Position numbers and translations under genes: made by a program
In this document: piece after piece, positions 56,094 to 58,383 of the stretch
Layout: the number at the start of each line of letters is the position of its first letter
Numbering within the stretch: position 1 is the stretch's first letter
From: Bacillota bacterium
GTDB taxonomy: Bacteria > Bacillota > Dethiobacteria > DTU022 > UBA8154
Direction: 5' to 3'
NCBI GenBank assembly: GCA_012798755.1
Contig: JAAZMP010000102.1
Location: 1 to 58,383 of the forward strand
DNA length: 58,383 nucleotides
The notes under the pieces: generated by a model
Databases searched by the model: none
The model's input: only the letters and a program-made list of their open reading frames with translations
Told to the model about the DNA's origin: nothing

Positions 56094-57122
56094 ATGACTA
56101 GAATGCCGGGTAATTGTTTGACGACTGCCATGGGTATCATGCCTCATGAAAATATGGAAGAGGCGCTACAGGTTTCTTTGTCGGTGGATATAGCTTTTTG
56201 GCCACAGCTGCCCCGGTATAGTTTTTTTGAGGACATGTATGTGCAAGTAAGTGAAAACTTCCCCGGCATCCAATTAGATCTGGAAAATAGAAAAATTGCC
56301 CTGGATACAGCAAGTTTTTACCAACAGTTGCCCGATTATGCCATGCACAGTGAAGATGAAAATACCTTTAAACTGTCCGGACAATATGCTGTAGCTTTAG
56401 ATAGTTTTTTGCAGAAGGACCTAAGCAAGTATGAGTTGATACGCGGGCAAAGTATAGGTCCGATCAGCTACGGGTTAAAAATTGCGGATGAAAATTTAAG
56501 GCCAATTATCTACAATGATGATTTACGCTTGTTTTTGTTTGACTTTATTGCACGCAAGGTAAACAGGCAGTACCAACAGCTACAAGAGGTACACCCCCGT
56601 TCCTTCGTCTGGGTTGATGAACCGGGCTTGCAGTTTTTGTTTGGTTCCTTTACCGGTTATTCCAGCGAAAGAGCACATAGGGATTTCCAAGCTTTCCTGG
56701 ATATGCTGGACGGGCCCCGCAGCGTGCATCTCTGCGGCAACCCTGACTGGTCTTTTTTGTTAAGTGGACTTGATCTCGATATTCTATCCGTGGATATTTT
56801 CGGCAATGGGCATATTTTTACCCGTTATGTTGATGAAATTAAAGCTTTCCTAAAAAGGGGTGCCATTATTTCCTGGGGAATTGTGCCCACCCTGACTGAA
56901 GAGTTGGATACTGCCGGCGTTCGTTATCTAACGGCTAAATTAGAGGAATATTGGCGTTATCTGGATTCCAGGGGTGTTGATATGGAAATGATTTTGGATC
57001 GGGCCTGGCTCGCACCAGCACGCTGTTGTTTGATTAACACCGATGGCACCAAGACGGTGGAAGAAGCCTTCCGATCTCTTGACAAAATATCCGCTTTACT
57101 GCGGCAAAAATACAACCTGTAA
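56094..57122 (+). CDS. MetE-like zinc methyltransferase, catalytic domain only
   Basis: A 342-residue protein of the UROD/MetE superfamily, matching only the C-terminal catalytic domain of cobalamin-independent methionine synthase; the folate-binding N-terminal domain of full MetE (about 750 residues) is missing. It has PQLPR near residue 37, VDEPGLQF at 174-181, HLCGNPDW at 212-219 with the zinc ligands H212 and C214, and APARCC at 307-312 with the third thiolate. Core-MetE proteins in archaea and some anaerobes take the methyl group from a methyl-corrinoid protein. Whether it methylates homocysteine is not proven by sequence. Ribosome site AAAGGAGGAAGAAC. Confidence 0.85.
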   Translation: MTRMPGNCLTTAMGIMPHENMEEALQVSLSVDIAFWPQLPRYSFFEDMYVQVSENFPGIQLDLENRKIALDTASFYQQLPDYAMHSEDENTFKLSGQYAVALDSFLQKDLSKYELIRGQSIGPISYGLKIADENLRPIIYNDDLRLFLFDFIARKVNRQYQQLQEVHPRSFVWVDEPGLQFLFGSFTGYSSERAHRDFQAFLDMLDGPRSVHLCGNPDWSFLLSGLDLDILSVDIFGNGHIFTRYVDEIKAFLKRGAIISWGIVPTLTEELDTAGVRYLTAKLEEYWRYLDSRGVDMEMILDRAWLAPARCCLINTDGTKTVEEAFRSLDKISALLRQKYNL

Positions 57123-57186
57123 TTATTATGAACGCATAATTCATATGGAATTGAACAAGTTCATTAGAAAAAGGGGGCAAAAATCA

Positions 57187-58224
57187 TTGCAGGACAAACA
57201 ACCCAGGAAAATACTGGCTATTGATATTGGAGGCGGTACCCAGGACATAGTAATCTATGAAGAAGGAGAGAGCCCGGAAAATTTTATACAAATGGTACTT
57301 CCTTCCCCTACCGCTATTATTGCCGAGAAAATAAAAAAAGTAACTGCAAAACAAAAAGGATTGCATCTTACAGGCACAATCATGGGCGGCGGCAGATCTG
57401 TTAGGGCCATATACAATCATTTGAAAGCCGGCCTTCCGGTAACCGCCACGGAAGAAGCTGCCAAAACCATAGACGATGACCTGGAAAAAGTAGAAAAAGA
57501 CGGCATTCAAATAAAAGGGTCACCCCCCCAAGGATACAAAGTTATAGAAACAAAGGATATCGATCTGGAAATGTATAGAAAAACCCTGGCTTTGTACCAT
57601 GTCGATCTGCCTCAGGAATTGGCTGTTGCCATTCAGGACCATGGTCATTCACCCGGGGTAAGCGATCGTCATTTTCGCTTTCAGCACTGGAAAAAATTTA
57701 TTCAAGATGGAGGAAATATTACCGATCTTGCCTATGTAAATCCCCCGGAATATCTGACCAGAATGAAAGCTCTTAAAAAAACTGTTCCCCATGCTCTGAT
57801 CATGGACACCTGTGCAGCTGCTATTTGGGGATCTTTTGAAGATGAGTTGGTCCAAAGCAAACAAAAAGAAAACATCGTGCTTGTTAATGTCGGGAACCAA
57901 CATACTTTCGCCGTCCTAATAAAGGGGGAAAGGATCTATGGTTTATTTGAACATCACACACGCTTATTAAATCCCGAAAAGCTTTTAATGTTGATTGAAA
58001 AACTACGCCGCAAAGAACTGACACATGAGGAAGTGTTCGAAGATCGGGGGCACGGCTGTTATATAGCGCCGGATACGCCGGAGGGTTTTGGGTTTACGGG
58101 GATTACAGGCCCCAGGCGCTCCTTGGCACAAAAACTCGGCTACCACATGATTAACCCGCACGGCAACATGATGGTGACAGGTTGTTTCGGGCTGATCGAG
58201 GCAGCTAAAACCAGAACAAGATAA
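57187..58224 (+). CDS. DUF1786 protein, ASKHA-fold putative ATPase
   Basis: A 345-residue protein of the DUF1786/COG4012 family. The N-terminal AIDIGGGTQDIVIY (residues 11-24) is a phosphate-1 loop of the actin/Hsp70/sugar-kinase fold, and VLVNVGNQHTFAVLIKG is its phosphate-2 loop, so ATP binding is likely. The family is sometimes labelled as linked to pyruvate formate-lyase activation, with no experimental support known to me. Start: TTG at 57187, nine bases after AAAAAGGGGG; an ATG at 57145 lacks a ribosome site. It lies 64 bp after the MetE-like gene. By analogy to RACo and other ASKHA activators, it could reactivate a partner enzyme. Confidence 0.83.
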   Translation: MQDKQPRKILAIDIGGGTQDIVIYEEGESPENFIQMVLPSPTAIIAEKIKKVTAKQKGLHLTGTIMGGGRSVRAIYNHLKAGLPVTATEEAAKTIDDDLEKVEKDGIQIKGSPPQGYKVIETKDIDLEMYRKTLALYHVDLPQELAVAIQDHGHSPGVSDRHFRFQHWKKFIQDGGNITDLAYVNPPEYLTRMKALKKTVPHALIMDTCAAAIWGSFEDELVQSKQKENIVLVNVGNQHTFAVLIKGERIYGLFEHHTRLLNPEKLLMLIEKLRRKELTHEEVFEDRGHGCYIAPDTPEGFGFTGITGPRRSLAQKLGYHMINPHGNMMVTGCFGLIEAAKTRTR

Positions 58225-58248
58225 TAATATAATAATAATATAAAGATT

Positions 58249-58383
58249 GGGTTACATGCAGGAGCTACAGGAGCTACATGTAGTGGTCATATGTAAGGAC
58301 CACATGCAAGGGTTACATGCAGAAGCTACATGTAGTGGTTATTTATGTAAGGGCCACATGCAAAGGGTTAGGGGTTATATGTA
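58249..58383. repeat. Tandem repeats running off the window end
   Basis: Two units, 58249-58309 and 58310-58363, share GGGTTACATGCAG, then AGCTACATGTAGTGGT and ATGTAAGG(A/G)CCACATGCAA; a third partial start follows at about 58364. Each unit contains the palindrome CTACATGTAG, and TGGTC/GGACCA can pair. An AT-rich AATAAT run lies just before (58222-58241). The array continues beyond the window. Confidence 0.8.

Overview
The window looks like chromosome from an anaerobic member of the Bacillota (Clostridia, in the Moorella/Desulfotomaculum/Syntrophomonas range); the species cannot be named from sequence alone. The reasons are Gram-positive style GGAGG ribosome sites, frequent TTG and GTG starts, the dnaE-pfkA-pyk order, an iron-sulfur type PurF with a propeptide, gatCAB, and several genes typical of strict anaerobes: a RACo-like corrinoid reactivator, ADP-forming acyl-CoA synthetase, ThiC with Thi4, and an old-yellow-enzyme/ferredoxin-type reductase. 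No rRNA, tRNA, CRISPR array, prophage or intact insertion sequence was found.

Layout. 1-6.3 kb: a cysteine-cluster protein cut by the window edge, an orphan DNA methyltransferase, a DnaQ-like exonuclease converging on a cNMP/CBS/DUF294 signalling protein, a DUF1015 protein and a thioesterase. 6.4-12.7 kb: minus-strand dnaE-pfkA-pyk. 12.8-16.6 kb: a tiny two-helix membrane protein, an AI-2E family permease, three tandem universal stress proteins and a SAM methyltransferase. 16.6-22.3 kb: a nested inverted-repeat cluster, a Ca2+-type P-ATPase and a Lon-like protease. 22.5-25.9 kb: an ADP-forming acyl-CoA synthetase followed at once by a P-loop/DRTGG protein. 26.3-31.9 kb: gatCAB, comFB and ligA. 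32.0-39.5 kb: a minus-strand purine operon guaA(ATP-PPase only)-purE-purF-purM-purN-purH-purD. 39.7-44.4 kb: a GT4 glycosyltransferase, a single-CBS protein, a RACo-like protein and a GH130 enzyme. 44.6-49.3 kb: lepA, then a TPP riboswitch controlling thi4-thiC. 49.6-53.8 kb: an amidohydrolase, a secreted SIMPL protein and an FMN/FAD/Fe-S oxidoreductase. 54.1-58.2 kb: a plus-strand group of a DHA2 exporter, a six-fold GRxGG repeat protein, a stand-alone MetE-like zinc methyltransferase and a DUF1786 ASKHA-fold protein. The window ends in tandem repeats.

How the genes fit together. The purine operon makes IMP and then GMP, but its GMP synthetase lacks the glutaminase domain, so a separate glutaminase must be encoded elsewhere. 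The thiamine unit makes thiazole with a Thi4 that contains no cysteine at all, so it cannot be the self-sacrificing (suicide) type and is probably sulfide-dependent; it makes pyrimidine with ThiC, both behind a TPP riboswitch with a clear promoter and terminator.

The best candidate for an undescribed system is 55.5-58.2 kb: a MetE catalytic-domain protein lacking the folate-binding half, an ATPase-like DUF1786 protein, and a protein built of six GR(I/L/V)GG repeats. By analogy with corrinoid methyl transfer plus ATP-dependent reactivation (RACo is also present at 41-43 kb), this could be a methyl-transfer module, but that is inference.
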